From UBA11222 sp049323435 (GTDB taxonomy: Bacteria > Pseudomonadota > Alphaproteobacteria > UBA11222): 64,000 bases of DNA. The number at the start of each line of letters is the position of its first letter. Positions within the stretch are counted from its first letter, which is position 1. The DNA is taken from positions 11,924-75,923 of the forward strand of contig JBMOMX010000038.1 in assembly GCA_049323435.1 (NCBI GenBank), given 5' to 3'. Below, piece by piece: positions 1-7,928 of the stretch. The position numbers and the translations under genes were made by a program. The notes beneath the pieces are model-generated. The model was not told the DNA's origin. It made no database searches and was given only the letters and a program-made list of their open reading frames with translations.

Positions 1-494
1 CCAACGCCATGATCACCGTTTCAGAATCGAAAGGCTGCGAGGTCGTGGTGGCGGCACTTGGCGATGTGATGCTCAAGCTGGCGGGAACCTATGCGGATGG
101 GACGATCACCTGGATGACCGGTCCCAAAACGCTGGAAAGCCACATCATCCCGAAAATCAGCAAGGCCGCGAAAGAGGCCGGAAAGCCCGCGCCGCGCATT
201 GTTGCGGGCATGCCTTTCGCGCTGGTGGCCGACAAGGAAGCCGTGCGCGAGCGTCTGGATCGCGGTTTGAAAATGTATGGCACCCTCAAATCCTATCGCG
301 CCATGCTCGATAAGGAAGGCGCACAGGGGCCGGCAGATTTCGCCTGTGTCGGCAGCGAAAAGGAAATCTCCGCCGCTATCGGGCGTCTGCGCGATATCGG
401 CGTCACCGATTTGAATTGCACCCTTCTGGGCGTCGGCGACCGCGATCTGACCTTGCAGTTCCTGCAATCCGAATTAAAGGCCAAGGCAGCCTGA
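1..494 (+). CDS. LLM class F420-dependent oxidoreductase, C-terminal part (5' end outside window)
   Basis: The reading frame is open from the left edge (codons begin at base 3) to a TGA at 492-494, so this is the tail of a longer gene. The visible 163 residues carry features of the C-terminal half of luciferase-like monooxygenases: a segment ending in WMTGPKTLESHIIPKI, then APRIVAGMPFALVADKEAVRE, and a final stretch on a predicted GVTDLNCTLLG strand. In the family these enzymes use F420 or FMN in a TIM-barrel to oxidise or reduce small organic substrates. The substrate cannot be told. Four further luciferase-like proteins lie in this window, so it belongs to a locally expanded family. The next gene is convergent, separated by a 179-base gap with a hairpin. 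Confidence 0.8.
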   Translation, partial: NAMITVSESKGCEVVVAALGDVMLKLAGTYADGTITWMTGPKTLESHIIPKISKAAKEAGKPAPRIVAGMPFALVADKEAVRERLDRGLKMYGTLKSYRAMLDKEGAQGPADFACVGSEKEISAAIGRLRDIGVTDLNCTLLGVGDRDLTLQFLQSELKAKAA

Positions 495-584
495 TACCCC
501 TGCCCGCCGCAAAAAGCCGTGGCCTTTTGCGGCGGGATATTTGACAATTTTGTGATCATGTTGATACGCTCGCTTTCCCGTTTT

Positions 585-634
585 CTCACCCCTCATCAGC
601 CTTCGCTCTGCGAGCTACGGCTGGTGAGGGGGAG
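585..634. repeat. Imperfect inverted repeat between convergent genes, possible terminator
   Basis: CTCACCCCTCATCAGCC at 585-601 pairs with GGCTGGTGAGGGGGAG at 619-634 with one bulge and one mismatch, leaving a 17-base loop. It lies between the convergent ends of the F420-type oxidoreductase and the patatin gene. There is no T-run, so it may be a dispersed palindromic repeat rather than a classical terminator; its G-rich arm resembles the CCTCCCCCT family found elsewhere in the window. Confidence 0.5.
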
Positions 635-673
635 CGGGAGGGCAAAAGCGATTCAGTCAGTTCACAAACTGAT

Positions 674-1630
674 TTAGTTCAGCACCTGCAAGGCTTCTTG
701 AATCATCGGCATCGCTTGGCGCATGGCCAGTTCACCCAGCTTGATCGATTCTTCTGCGCGGTGAAAATCCAGCAGCCCGATATGCGCCACCTGGGGATTG
801 ACGAGCACGTCCGGCGGATCGCCCGCAAGTCGCGAACGGGCCAAACGGTCCTGGACAATATTAAAGGCGCCAAACATTACCGTGGTCAGCCCCGGGGTGC
901 CTTTTGTTGAACCCAGCAATTTACGCAAAGCCAGTCTGCTGGATATGCCCGCACCCGAGACCAGGGATAGCGCATCCGCATTTTCGGCTTCCAGCTCTTC
1001 ATCACTTTCCAGCCGGTCGCCCTTGCGCACAGTTCCCATGCCGAATATGTCAGCATTCAGATTAACGGCGATCACCAGACGCGCGCCGAAGGCGCGGCAG
1101 GTAGACACAGGAACCGGATTGACCAGCGCGCCGTCGATCAGCCAGCGCCCTTCAACCTTAACCGGGCTGAAAATTCCAGGCAGCGCATAAGAGGCCCGCA
1201 TGGCTTCCACCATATAGCCCTGACGCAGCCAGATTTCATGCCCGGTCGCCAGTTCGGTAGTAACAGCGATAAACCGGCGGCTCAGATGCTGGATTTCCAG
1301 ATCGCCCAGTTCGTTCTGCAATTCCGCCGCTAATTTATTCCCATGCAGCAATCCGCCGCCGCCAAGACCAATATCGAGAAACCGGAACAGCCGCCGCTGG
1401 GTCATACCCCGCGCCCATTTTTCCACCTCATCCAGCTTGCCGGCAACATAACCGCCGCCAACCACCGCGCCGATGGACGTGCCACACACAATATCAGGTT
1501 GAATGCCTTCACGTTCCAGCGCACGCAGCACCCCGATATGTGCCCATCCCCTCGCCACACCGCTGCCGAGCGCCAGACCAATGGTGGCCGGCCTGCGGGA
1601 CCAGGTCGGACGGGGAATCAGATCAGCCAT
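674..1630 (-). CDS. Patatin-like phospholipase family protein (RssA type)
   Basis: A 318-residue serine acylhydrolase of the bacterial patatin family, predicted cytoplasmic or membrane-associated, hydrolysing acyl esters of phospholipids or lysophospholipids. All family landmarks are visible: the glycine-rich oxyanion loop LGSGVARGWAHIG (residues 21-33), the nucleophile elbow GTSIG with Ser52, and the DGA motif with Asp166 (WLIDGALVNPVP). No signal peptide is seen. Length and architecture fit RssA/YlbK-type proteins. The ATG at 1630 lies 15 bases after the hisI stop, so it is probably the last gene of a folE-hisI-patatin transcript. The physiological substrate is unknown. Confidence 0.88.
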   Translation of the reverse strand: MADLIPRPTWSRRPATIGLALGSGVARGWAHIGVLRALEREGIQPDIVCGTSIGAVVGGGYVAGKLDEVEKWARGMTQRRLFRFLDIGLGGGGLLHGNKLAAELQNELGDLEIQHLSRRFIAVTTELATGHEIWLRQGYMVEAMRASYALPGIFSPVKVEGRWLIDGALVNPVPVSTCRAFGARLVIAVNLNADIFGMGTVRKGDRLESDEELEAENADALSLVSGAGISSRLALRKLLGSTKGTPGLTTVMFGAFNIVQDRLARSRLAGDPPDVLVNPQVAHIGLLDFHRAEESIKLGELAMRQAMPMIQEALQVLN

Positions 1631-1645
1631 GGCGCACAGCAGGTC

Positions 1646-2137
1646 TCACAATTGCGTAGGATTTGGCGCATCGCCATAAACGGCCTTCGGATCAAAGACT
1701 TTTTCGGTCTCTTCGAAATTCAGGGCCACAACCCCTTTGGCACCAATAGGAATGGAGCGGTAAAAGCAGGAGCGATATCCCACATGGCAACTGGCGCCGC
1801 CTTGCACATTGACCCGCAGCCAGACTGCATCCTGATCATCATCAATGCGTATCTCGACAAGCTTCTGCACCAGCCCGCTGGTGGCGCCCTTGTGCCACAG
1901 GGCCTGACGGCTGCGGCTCCAATAGACGGCCTCGCCCAACGCAACGGTTTGCCGGAAAGCCTCGGCATTCATATAGCCATGCATCAGCACTTCGCCGCTG
2001 CTGGCATCCGTGGTGACGACAGGGATCAGGCCGCGTTCATCGAATTTCGGGGCCAGTTCGTGGCTTTCCTCAACCTGTTCGATGCTGCGGCGTGGCGAAA
2101 ACTGAATTTCGTTACGATTTTCCATACGGTTTTCCAT
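1646..2137 (-). CDS. hisI: Phosphoribosyl-AMP cyclohydrolase
   Basis: HisI opens the purine ring of phosphoribosyl-AMP in the third step of histidine synthesis. The 163-residue protein has the family signature: WSRSRQALWHKGATSG, then the metal-binding acidic cluster DDDQDAVWLRV and the zinc-ligand segment GGASCHVGYRSCFYR with its conserved cysteines. It is a monofunctional HisI without a HisE domain. The frame is open upstream to 2302 but that part overlaps folE; the ATG at 2137 (or the ATG at 2125, four codons on) gives the normal family length. It follows folE by 41 bases on the same strand. Other his genes are not in the window. Confidence 0.92.
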   Translation of the reverse strand: MENRMENRNEIQFSPRRSIEQVEESHELAPKFDERGLIPVVTTDASSGEVLMHGYMNAEAFRQTVALGEAVYWSRSRQALWHKGATSGLVQKLVEIRIDDDQDAVWLRVNVQGGASCHVGYRSCFYRSIPIGAKGVVALNFEETEKVFDPKAVYGDAPNPTQL

Positions 2138-2178
2138 GGTGCAATCTTGCCCGTTTATACTTAACCCAAGGTTACTTT

Positions 2179-2820
2179 TCAGCGTTTGCGCAACATGTTT
2201 AAAAAGCGCTCTTCCAGCCGGGGGTCCCGCTTGAAAGCGCCGGTCATGCGGCTGGTGATCATATCGACATCCTGCTTGTGCACACCTCTTGTGGTCATGC
2301 ATTCGTGGCGCGCCTCTATCAGCACCGCAACGCCGATAGCCTGCAAGCCGTCATGGATGGCGCTGGCGATCTGCGCCGTAAGGGTTTCCTGGGTTTGCAG
2401 GCGCTTGGCAAATACTTCCACCACCCGCGCCAGCTTGCTGATACCTACGACCCTGCCTTCCGGGATATAGGCGATATGCGCGACACCAATGATTGGCAGC
2501 ATATGATGTTCGCAATGCGATTCCAGGCGGATGTCACGCAGCATGATCCAGTCGTCATAGCCTTCGACTTCTTCGAAAGTACGGGACAGAATTTCGTTCG
2601 GATCCTCGGCATAACCGGAGAAAAATTCAGAATAGGACCGGACAACCCGCGCCGGCGTATCCAGCAGCCCTTCGCGGTCCGGATCGTCGCCCGCCCACCG
2701 GATCAGGGTGCGTACGGCCGCCTCGGCTTCAGCCTGTGTGGGGCGGCGTTCAATTTCACGTAATTTGGCCCTGTCCTCAAAAACACTGACCTGGCCGGCC
2801 TCATTTGCGATGGCATCCAT
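2179..2820 (-). CDS. folE: GTP cyclohydrolase I
   Basis: FolE converts GTP to 7,8-dihydroneopterin triphosphate, the first step of tetrahydrofolate synthesis, as a cytoplasmic decamer with zinc. The 213-residue protein carries the FolE signature ESHCEHHMLPIIGVAHIAY with the zinc Cys-His pair, the SKLARVVEVFAKRLQTQE helix and the late zinc Cys in EARHECMTTRGV. The ATG at 2820 is used here; a TTG two codons earlier (2826) is better spaced from the only purine-rich stretch (GAGAG) and could be the true start. It is the first gene of a minus-strand group with hisI and a patatin gene. The 270 bases between it and sufE are divergent-promoter space; no riboswitch or other structure was recognised there. 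Confidence 0.95.
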   Translation of the reverse strand: MDAIANEAGQVSVFEDRAKLREIERRPTQAEAEAAVRTLIRWAGDDPDREGLLDTPARVVRSYSEFFSGYAEDPNEILSRTFEEVEGYDDWIMLRDIRLESHCEHHMLPIIGVAHIAYIPEGRVVGISKLARVVEVFAKRLQTQETLTAQIASAIHDGLQAIGVAVLIEARHECMTTRGVHKQDVDMITSRMTGAFKRDPRLEERFLNMLRKR

Positions 2821-3092
2821 TGTCAACTTTTCACTCTCTGTTTAAGCACCCCGGCGCGCCGCAAGCTTGGATAACGGGGATTTGTCCATATTAAGCCCAT
2901 CAGCATGGGCCGCGAAATTCTCTCAATTCTCTCTTCGCTGGCGCGGCAGCCATCGACTTTATAACGGAAGTACCTACATACCAGGCACCATCAGCGCAGT
3001 TTAGCCGGTTAAGACAATATGTGCAATCTTGGCTTAACAATGGTTTAGTGCCATCTGATTCTGTAGAACCTGTTCACGGGCGCGACCTGGCC

Positions 3093-3521
3093 ATGCAAAC
3101 GATTGCGGATACCCAAAGTGACCTGATTGGCGAATTCCAGTTTTTCGACGACTGGATGGACCGCTATCAATACCTCATTGATCTGGGGCGTAAGTTACCG
3201 GAATTCAAGGATGAATGGCGCACCGAGGCCAACCGGGTGCAGGGCTGCCAAAGCCAGGTCTGGCTGCGCATGTCCGGCAATGCCGCGCGGCTGCATTTTG
3301 ATGCGATCAGCGATTCCAGCATCGTTTCTGGTCTGATCGCGCTGTTGCTGCGGGTTTACAATGACCGTTCCGCTTCCGAAATTATAGCTACGCAGCCGGA
3401 ATTCATCCGCGAAATCGGACTGGATTCCCATCTCAGCGCGACCCGCTCCAACGGGTTGCACGCCATGCTAAAGGCCATTCAGAAGCATGCGGCGGCGGCG
3501 CAGGAGCAAAATCATGGTTAA
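3093..3521 (+). CDS. sufE: SufE family cysteine desulfuration protein
   Basis: SufE accepts persulfide sulfur from the cysteine desulfurase SufS and passes it to the SUF scaffold. This 142-residue protein has the family core: DRYQYLIDLGRKLPEF followed by NRVQGCQSQVWL with the acceptor cysteine at residue 52. The frame is open back to a GTG at 3021, but the ATG at 3093 gives the usual SufE length and start. The gene is followed by an IscU-like gene that overlaps it by eight bases, so their translation is probably coupled. No sufBCDS genes are in the window; they presumably lie elsewhere. Confidence 0.9.
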   Translation: MQTIADTQSDLIGEFQFFDDWMDRYQYLIDLGRKLPEFKDEWRTEANRVQGCQSQVWLRMSGNAARLHFDAISDSSIVSGLIALLLRVYNDRSASEIIATQPEFIREIGLDSHLSATRSNGLHAMLKAIQKHAAAAQEQNHG

Positions 3522-3966
3522 TGAACTGTATAACAAAGCCATTTTGAGCCTGGCCGGGAATATTGAACGCATTGGCCGGCTGGCGGATCCGGACGCCACG
3601 GTCTTTCTCGACAGCCCCCTGTGCGGCAGCCGCATAACCGTGGATATCAAGATGCGGGACGGGAAAGTCTGCGATTATGCCGCTGAGGTAAAGGCTTGCG
3701 CCCTGGGCCAGGCCGCCTCCGCCATTATGGCCAAACATGTGATCGGTCAAAGCGGCCCGCAATTGCGCCAGGCGCACGATGCCATGCGCGCCATGCTGAA
3801 ACAGCATGCGCCGCCCCCCGAAGGCGAATGGCATGAACTGGAAGTGCTGCAACCGGTAGCCGATTACAAGGCGCGCCACGGATCGGTCATGCTGCCCTTT
3901 GAGGCGGTGCTAAAGGCGATTGACGAGATTGCGGCCAAAACCGGTAAGGGACAGCTTGATGGATAA
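3514..3966 (+). CDS. Iron-sulfur cluster assembly scaffold (IscU/NifU N-terminal-like) protein
   Basis: A 150-residue protein of the IscU/NifU N-terminal fold. Two of the three cluster-ligand cysteines align by position (Cys37 in SPLCGSR and Cys62 in VKACALGQAAS). The third, expected in an HCS-like motif near the C-terminus, is glycine here (ARHGSVMLPFEA, residues 120-131), while an extra Cys53 is present. So it may bind a cluster differently or act as an accessory or regulatory protein. The ATG at 3514 lies inside the end of sufE (8-base overlap, ATGGTTAA), and its own stop overlaps yidD in the same way (ATGGATAA). The association with sufE and yidD suggests co-expression. Function as a genuine scaffold is uncertain. 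Confidence 0.82.
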   Translation: MVNELYNKAILSLAGNIERIGRLADPDATVFLDSPLCGSRITVDIKMRDGKVCDYAAEVKACALGQAASAIMAKHVIGQSGPQLRQAHDAMRAMLKQHAPPPEGEWHELEVLQPVADYKARHGSVMLPFEAVLKAIDEIAAKTGKGQLDG

Positions 3967-4249
3967 AATTCTTCTGTTCCTGATCCGGGTATATCAGCTT
4001 ACTTTGTCGCCATTTCTGGGCAGCTCCTGCCGCTATCAGCCGACCTGTTCGCAATATGCGGCCATTGCCATCCGGCAACATGGGGCATGGCCGGGAGGCT
4101 GGCTGGCGGTATCACGCATCTGCCGCTGCCATCCCTGGGGCGGACAGGGCGTAGATACGGTTCCAGAACGCCTTGAGATGCGCTATGGACTGTTCAGCGC
4201 GTGGCGTTACGGGCGCTGGTCCAGCCGCAAAGATGATATTTCGAAGTGA
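3959..4249 (+). CDS. yidD: Membrane protein insertion efficiency factor YidD
   Basis: YidD is a small protein of the inner membrane's inner face that aids YidC-dependent insertion. The 96-residue product has the family hallmarks: an amphipathic N-terminal helix (ILLFLIRVYQLTLSPFLG), then SCRYQPTCSQYA with conserved cysteines, and the RICRCHPWGGQGVDTVP stretch. The ATG at 3959 overlaps the stop of the IscU-like gene by eight bases. It is most often found beside rnpA-yidC, so a place between an Fe-S scaffold-like gene and thrS is a different, though in alphaproteobacteria apparently recurrent, context. thrS starts seven bases after its stop. Confidence 0.93.
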   Translation: MDKILLFLIRVYQLTLSPFLGSSCRYQPTCSQYAAIAIRQHGAWPGGWLAVSRICRCHPWGGQGVDTVPERLEMRYGLFSAWRYGRWSSRKDDISK

Positions 4250-4256
4250 GAACGTG

Positions 4257-6209
4257 ATGATAAAAATTACCCTTCCCGATGGCGGACAGCGTGAATTTGC
4301 AGAGCCGCCAAGCGGGCTTGATCTGGCCCTGAACATTTCCAGATCACTGGCGAAAAAAGCCGTGGCCGTGCGCGTCGATGGCGAGGTGAAAGACCTGTCC
4401 ACAGTGATTGCGCGTGACGCCAGTGCCGCCATCCTGACTGCGGAAGATGCCGATGCGCTGGAAATCCTGCGCCATGACTGCGCCCATGTGCTGGCCGAGG
4501 CGGTGAAGGAGCTTTACCCCGAAACCCAGATCACTATCGGCCCGGTGATCGAGCACGGTTTCTTTTACGATTTTGCCCGGCCCACGCCATTCAGCCTGGA
4601 TGATATGGAAAAAATCGAGCAGCGCATGCGCGAGATTGTGGACCGCGATGAACCCATCACCCGCGAAGTGTGGGAGCGCGACAAGGCGGTGGCGTTTTTC
4701 CGTTCCATCGGCGAAGAATACAAGGCTGAAATCATCGCCGCGATCCCCGCAGATCAGCAGGTCAGCATTTACCGCCAGGGCCAATGGCAGGATTTATGCC
4801 GGGGGCCGCATCTGCCATCGACCGGCAAATTGGGCAAGGCGTTCAAGCTGACCAAGCTGGCGGGGGCCTATTGGCGCGGCGATTCCAATAATGAAATGCT
4901 GCAACGCATTTACGGCGTCTGTTTCGCCAGCGAGAAAGATCTGAAGGCGCATCTGCTGATGCTGGAGGAAGCGGAAAAGCGCGACCATCGCCGCCTGGGC
5001 CGCGAGCTGGACCTGTTCCATTTTCAGGAAGAAGGCCCGGGCGCGGTGTTCTGGCACCCCAAGGGCTGGTCATTATTCCGTACACTGATTGATTATATGC
5101 GCGAACGCCAGCGCCATGGCGGCTATGTTGAAGTGAACACGCCCGAACTGCTGGATGCGTCACTATGGGTGGCCTCGGGCCATGCCGAGAAATTTTCCGA
5201 GGAAATGTTTTCGGTGCACACGCCGGATGAACGGCATTTCTGCCTGAAGCCGATGAATTGCCCCGCCCATGTGCAGATTTTCCGCCAGGGCATCAAAAGC
5301 TACCGCGACCTGCCGTTGCGCATGTCGGAATTCGGCAAATGCCATCGGTATGAGCCTTCCGGCGCGCTGCATGGGTTAATGCGGGTGCGCGCCTTTACCC
5401 AGGACGATGCGCATATTTTCTGCACTGAAGATCAGATCACCCAGGAGTGCGTGATTTTTACCAATCTGATTCTGGAAACCTACCGCGACTTCGGTTTCGA
5501 TCAGGTGCGGGTGAAGTTTTCCGACCGTCCGGAAAAGCGGGTGGGTTCGGATGAAGTGTGGGACAAGGCCGAGGCCGCGCTGCGTACCGCCATCGAGGCA
5601 TCAGGCCTGGACTATGTAATGAACCCCGGCGAGGGCGCGTTCTATGGCCCGAAGCTGGAATTTGTACTGCGCGACGCCATTGGCCGCGATTGGCAATGCG
5701 GCACCATTCAGGTTGATCTGAATTTGCCGGGCCGCCTTGGCGCCAGCTTTGTCGGCGAGGATGGCCAGAAACACCCGCCCGTCATGCTGCACCGGGCGAT
5801 GTTTGGTTCGCTGGAACGCTTTACCGGCATTCTGATCGAGCATCATGCCGGACGTTTCCCGCTATGGCTGGCGCCGGTGCAGGTGGTTGTGGCGACGATT
5901 ACATCGGATGCGGATGAATACGCGAACGAGGTTGCGGCGGCTTTATTTTCACATGGAATACGTGTTGAGGCTGATCTGCGTAACGAAAAAATTAACTATA
6001 AAGTGCGAGAACATTCAGTGCGCAAAGTCCCTGTGCAACTGGTCGTGGGCAAACGCGAGGCGGAAGAGCGAACGGTTTCGGTGCGCCGGCTTGGCATGGC
6101 GCAGCAGCGTGTTGCAGCGCTGGATCACATTATAACAGAAATTGCGCATGAGATTGAAAGCCGCGCGCCGCTCATCACCGATGCGAGCACTGTGGCGGCG
6201 GCGGAATAA
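4257..6209 (+). CDS. thrS: Threonine--tRNA ligase
   Basis: A 650-residue class II aminoacyl-tRNA synthetase charging tRNA-Thr. Domain order is complete: TGS domain (about 1-60), editing domain with the HDCAH zinc/editing motif at 73-77, the catalytic core with PMNCPAHVQIF, RYEPSGALHGLMRVRAFTQDDAHIF and GAFYGPKLEF, and the C-terminal anticodon-binding domain from about 550. The start at 4257 was chosen because the protein then begins MIKITLPDG, typical of TGS domains; the open frame runs back to 4173 inside yidD. It lies seven bases after yidD, so probably in one transcript. No T-box or other leader is possible in that spacing. Confidence 0.97.
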   Translation: MIKITLPDGGQREFAEPPSGLDLALNISRSLAKKAVAVRVDGEVKDLSTVIARDASAAILTAEDADALEILRHDCAHVLAEAVKELYPETQITIGPVIEHGFFYDFARPTPFSLDDMEKIEQRMREIVDRDEPITREVWERDKAVAFFRSIGEEYKAEIIAAIPADQQVSIYRQGQWQDLCRGPHLPSTGKLGKAFKLTKLAGAYWRGDSNNEMLQRIYGVCFASEKDLKAHLLMLEEAEKRDHRRLGRELDLFHFQEEGPGAVFWHPKGWSLFRTLIDYMRERQRHGGYVEVNTPELLDASLWVASGHAEKFSEEMFSVHTPDERHFCLKPMNCPAHVQIFRQGIKSYRDLPLRMSEFGKCHRYEPSGALHGLMRVRAFTQDDAHIFCTEDQITQECVIFTNLILETYRDFGFDQVRVKFSDRPEKRVGSDEVWDKAEAALRTAIEASGLDYVMNPGEGAFYGPKLEFVLRDAIGRDWQCGTIQVDLNLPGRLGASFVGEDGQKHPPVMLHRAMFGSLERFTGILIEHHAGRFPLWLAPVQVVVATITSDADEYANEVAAALFSHGIRVEADLRNEKINYKVREHSVRKVPVQLVVGKREAEERTVSVRRLGMAQQRVAALDHIITEIAHEIESRAPLITDASTVAAAE

Positions 6210-6230
6210 ATTCCAGGGGGAAGCAGCATT

Positions 6231-6830
6231 ATGGCCCAACTAGAATTCTTTTTTGATTGTTCCAGCCCGTGGACCTATCTGGCGTTCAGCCGTATTGAGG
6301 CGCTGGCGGCGCGCACCGGAACACAGATTGAGTGGCGGCCCATTCTGGTTGGCGGCGTGTTCAATAAGGTGAATATGGAACTGTATGAAATGCGCGCCAA
6401 TCCGCACCCGGTAAAGTCCAAATATTCCACCAAGGATTTGCAGGACTGGGCGCGGTTCTGCGGTATTAAAATCGGCTGGCCGAAAGTCTTTCCCGTGAAC
6501 GCGGTTGCGTGCATGCGCGGCGCGCTGGTGGCGCAAGACGAAGGCGTTCTGCCCGCCTATGCCTGGGCCTGTTTCGAAACCTATTGGGGTGATCTCAAAG
6601 ATATATCGCAGCCGGAAATCCTGACCGGAATCTGCGCGCGCGCTGGGCTGAAACCCGATGATTTTTTCCGCCGCATTCAGGAAGCCGGCGTAAAAGACCG
6701 GTTGCGCGCCAATACGGATGAACTGATTGCGCGCGGCGGTTTTGGTTCGCCCACCATGTTCGTCAATGGCGATGACATGTATTTCGGCAATGACCGCCTG
6801 CCCCTGGTCGAGGCGGCGCTGATGCGCTAG
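6231..6830 (+). CDS. 2-hydroxychromene-2-carboxylate isomerase family (DsbA-fold) protein
   Basis: A 199-residue protein of the kappa-class GST / HCCA isomerase branch of the thioredoxin superfamily. It opens with LEFFFDCSSPWTYLAFSRIEAL, where Ser of the SPW segment replaces the DsbA cysteines, and has the late FGSPTMFVNGDDMYFGNDRL motif typical of this family. Characterised relatives use glutathione in naphthalene breakdown, but most chromosomal copies have no known substrate. A good ribosome site (AGGGGG) precedes the ATG. It follows thrS by 21 bases and precedes a metallo-hydrolase. No aromatic degradation genes of the naphthalene type are adjacent, so the name describes the fold, not the reaction. 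Confidence 0.85.
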   Translation: MAQLEFFFDCSSPWTYLAFSRIEALAARTGTQIEWRPILVGGVFNKVNMELYEMRANPHPVKSKYSTKDLQDWARFCGIKIGWPKVFPVNAVACMRGALVAQDEGVLPAYAWACFETYWGDLKDISQPEILTGICARAGLKPDDFFRRIQEAGVKDRLRANTDELIARGGFGSPTMFVNGDDMYFGNDRLPLVEAALMR

Positions 6831-6868
6831 CCTGCTGCCGATGATCACTGGAAACGGGGGGCGGACAT

Positions 6869-7873
6869 ATGAAGTGGCTTAAATGGGGTGGCGGCATTCT
6901 GGCCATGCTGATCATGCTGGGGGCCGGTGCGGGCGCATGGATGTATCATGACCGCCCTTCCCTGCAAGCCTATGCGGACATGCATATGTTGCAGGCCGCG
7001 GCCGCGCCGGGCGAGGTCCGGGTAAAATTTCTGGGCGTCGCCACCATCCTGATTGAGGATGGCGAGACCGCCATTCTGACCGATGGGTTTTTCTCGCGGC
7101 CCGGCATTGCGCAAATATTCTCGGGCAAAGTCGCGCCTGATATCAACGCCATCGATGCAGGCATGAAACGGGCGGGCATTGAAAAGCTTTCCGCCATCAT
7201 CCCGGTCCATTCGCATTATGATCATGCGATGGACGCGCCCGAAGTGGCCAGGCGCACCGGGGCGATGCTGATCGGGTCGGAATCGACCGCCAATATCGGA
7301 CGCGGCTGGGGCTTGCCGGAATCGCAAATCCGAATAGCCAATACCGGCGAGGAAATACAGTTTGGCCGCTTTACGGTGACACTGTTACCCTCGCGCCATG
7401 CGCCCACCGGTTTTACCGGTGGCGAGATCCGCAGCCCGTTAAAACCCCCTGCCGGGGTGGGCGATTATCTGGAAGGGGCAAGCTACGCCATTGTCATCCG
7501 GCATGGCGATAAAACGCTGCTGATCAATGGCAGCGCCGGATTTGAACCCGGCGCATTGAAAGATGTGCGCGCCGATGTGGTGATGCTGGGTACGGGCGGG
7601 ATTGGCAATTTTGGCGCAGCGCATGAAAACGCCTATTGGGACGAAGTGGTAAAAAATGTTGGCGCCAAAAGGGCAATCGCCATTCATTGGGATGATTTTA
7701 TGACCGTGGCGGCGGGAGAGCCCATGGCCCCCGCCTCACGCCTGGTGGCGAGAATGCTGCTGGGTGATTTCAGCCAGATGATTCGTCAGCTGAAGGAATA
7801 TGGCGAACGCGATCAGGTTGATGTGCGCCTGCCGCTGGATGGCCAGCCGATGAATGTCTGGGAAGGCTTGTAG
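6869..7873 (+). CDS. MBL-fold metallo-hydrolase with N-terminal membrane anchor
   Basis: A 334-residue protein with a hydrophobic N-terminal helix (residues about 8-26) that is either a membrane anchor or an uncleaved signal, followed by a metallo-beta-lactamase fold domain. The metal site motif HSHYDHAMD at 114-122 supplies His114, His116, Asp118 and His119; a later SRHAPTGF segment and AIAIHWDDF near the end fit the remaining ligands. The substrate is unknown: relatives include lactonases, UlaG-like and NAPE-PLD-like phosphodiesterases. A GGGGGGCGGA ribosome site precedes the ATG. The gene ends just before a strong terminator-like stem shared with the convergent fadJ gene. Confidence 0.85.
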   Translation: MKWLKWGGGILAMLIMLGAGAGAWMYHDRPSLQAYADMHMLQAAAAPGEVRVKFLGVATILIEDGETAILTDGFFSRPGIAQIFSGKVAPDINAIDAGMKRAGIEKLSAIIPVHSHYDHAMDAPEVARRTGAMLIGSESTANIGRGWGLPESQIRIANTGEEIQFGRFTVTLLPSRHAPTGFTGGEIRSPLKPPAGVGDYLEGASYAIVIRHGDKTLLINGSAGFEPGALKDVRADVVMLGTGGIGNFGAAHENAYWDEVVKNVGAKRAIAIHWDDFMTVAAGEPMAPASRLVARMLLGDFSQMIRQLKEYGERDQVDVRLPLDGQPMNVWEGL

Positions 7874-7878
7874 CAACC

Positions 7879-7924
7879 GCGGCGATAGTCTGTAGACTGA
7901 TGACAAACCAGAGACTATCGCCGC
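7879..7924. terminator. Bidirectional terminator-like stem between convergent genes
   Basis: A perfect 13-base inverted repeat, GCGGCGATAGTCT at 7879-7891 and AGACTATCGCCGC at 7912-7924, with a 20-base loop, fills the gap between the convergent metallo-hydrolase and fadJ genes. There is no long T-run on either side, but the position and stem strength fit a shared terminator. Confidence 0.75.
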
Positions 7925-7928
7925 AGTT

